Positions 12,628 through 13,231 of a DNA stretch of 13,231 bases are shown piece by piece (the stretch's first letter is position 1; each line of letters begins with the position of its first letter). A model generated the notes under the pieces. That model had not been told where the DNA came from, did not search any database, and was given only the letters and a program-made list of their open reading frames with translations. The DNA is from Burkholderiales bacterium (GTDB lineage Bacteria > Actinomycetota > Thermoleophilia > Gaiellales > Gaiellaceae). The position numbers and the translations under genes were made by a program. The stretch is taken from positions 1-13,231 of the forward strand of contig JAICUZ010000039.1 of the NCBI GenBank assembly GCA_025935595.1, read 5' to 3'.

Positions 12628-13231
12628 TCAGGCGAGTTTCTGCAGCACGTCTCCCGCCGCAAAGGCGAGCGCAGCCGCGACGCCTCCCACCACAAGCGTC
12701 TCGAGCGCGGAGCGCCACCAGGACTGATCGACGAAACGAGACTTCAAGGCGCCGACGGCGAAGAACGCGACACCCGTCATCAGCGCGCTCCACCGGAACG
12801 CGTGTGCGACGTGGCCGGGCGCCGCAAGGTCGTAGACGAACACCAGCAGCGGCAGGAAGCCGACCGCAAGGAACGCGACCAGTGTGGCGGCGGCGGCGCG
12901 AAACTCGTTGTGCTCGGACGAGCCGAAGCCGAGCTCGTCGCTCATCATCGTCTCGGTCCAGACCGAGGGGTCGGAGGTGATCACCTCGACCACGCGGTCG
13001 AGATCGCGGCCCTCGAACCCTTTCGCGGCGAAGATCTGCCGGATCTCCTCGCGCTCGCCTTCCGGCACGAGGCGAATCTGCATCTCCTCGCGGCGGCGCG
13101 CCCGCTCTCGCTGCTGACGCTCGGCGCGCGAACCGAGAAAGTTGCTGACCGCCATGCTGAAGCCGTCGGCGATCAGGTTCGCCCCACCGAGAATGATCAC
13201 GACCTTCTCCTGGAGGCTCGCGCCTTCCACG
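12628..13231 (-). CDS. VIT1/CCC1 family Fe2+/Mn2+ transporter, partial (5' end outside window)
   Basis: About 200 residues to TGA 12630-12628; the N-terminus with helix 1 is cut off by the window end. The first visible block, GGANLIADGFSMAVSNFLGSRAE, is the family's helix 2, with the conserved Asp/Met that line the ion path. A cytoplasmic, charged region follows (ERQQRERARRREE to about 100), matching the glutamate-rich metal-binding domain of VIT1, and ends in TETMMSDELGF, including the Met pair seen in plant VIT1. Three hydrophobic helices (about 113-134, 146-163, 174-195) complete the fold. Members export Fe2+ or Mn2+ from the cytoplasm by proton antiport; which ion cannot be told. It converges on the P2A ATPase gene with a 1-base gap. 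Confidence 0.9.
   Translation of the reverse strand, partial: VEGASLQEKVVIILGGANLIADGFSMAVSNFLGSRAERQQRERARRREEMQIRLVPEGEREEIRQIFAAKGFEGRDLDRVVEVITSDPSVWTETMMSDELGFGSSEHNEFRAAAATLVAFLAVGFLPLLVFVYDLAAPGHVAHAFRWSALMTGVAFFAVGALKSRFVDQSWWRSALETLVVGGVAAALAFAAGDVLQKLA

Noticed and set aside
10824..12695. Long minus-strand open frame opposite the P2A ATPase (about 623 codons)
   Set aside because: No recognisable domain; the plus strand has complete P-type ATPase motifs across the same span.
1..13231. CRISPR arrays, insertion sequences, phage or defence genes
   Set aside because: No regularly spaced repeats, transposase motifs, terminal inverted repeats or defence-type domains were seen on either strand.

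Overview
The window is about 13.2 kb of very GC-rich DNA with strong third-position G/C bias, dense coding, and several GTG starts. Gene content (a sigma-70 factor, a NarL-type two-component pair, GH130, P2A and P1B ATPases, VIT1/CCC1) and composition fit a high-GC actinobacterium. A deep-branching Thermoleophilia-like lineage is my best guess, but this is inference; there is no rRNA or tRNA to confirm it. I see no mobile element, CRISPR array, tRNA or rRNA.

Layout. (1) At 1-323 (+) lies the C-terminal end of a GH130 family mannoside phosphorylase/glycosidase, followed by a gene-free stretch (324-609) with two hairpins. (2) At 610-4747 a run of minus-strand genes reads, in transcription order: ftsH (broken by one missing base near 3577), a small J-domain protein, an Hsp20 small heat-shock protein, a strong hairpin, a 54-residue rubredoxin-like zinc-ribbon protein, and a sigma-70 family factor. 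This looks like a proteostasis/stress module. (3) Divergent from ftsH, a P1B-3 copper ATPase (CopB type, CPH motif) runs 4851-6839 (+) and ends at a 15-bp perfect hairpin. (4) On the minus strand lie a small exported cysteine-containing protein of unknown function (6897-7298) and, upstream of it, a histidine kinase/response regulator pair overlapping by 4 bp (7467-9310). (5) Divergent from the kinase, a three-helix membrane protein (9438-9782) and a P2A Ca2+-type ATPase (9840-12626) run on the plus strand. (6) A VIT1/CCC1 family Fe/Mn transporter (minus, cut by the window end) converges on the ATPase with one base between the stop codons.

How they may work together (inference). The left half handles protein quality: FtsH for membrane proteolysis, J protein and Hsp20 for unfolded clients, and a sigma factor that could control a stress regulon. 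The right half moves Cu, Ca and Fe/Mn across the membrane and carries a two-component switch placed divergently from the Ca-ATPase operon. The combination of Hsp20, a P2A ATPase and a NarL-type system recalls mycobacterial dormancy regulons. The FtsH/Hsp20/J cluster recalls the proteobacterial heat-resistance loci. Neither parallel is proven by the sequence. No single gene belongs to a family that is plainly new. The most uncertain or novel items are the exported cysteine protein, the zinc-ribbon microprotein, the FtsH with an altered pore loop and a frameshift, and the mirrored 8-bp repeat in the kinase/membrane-protein divergent region.
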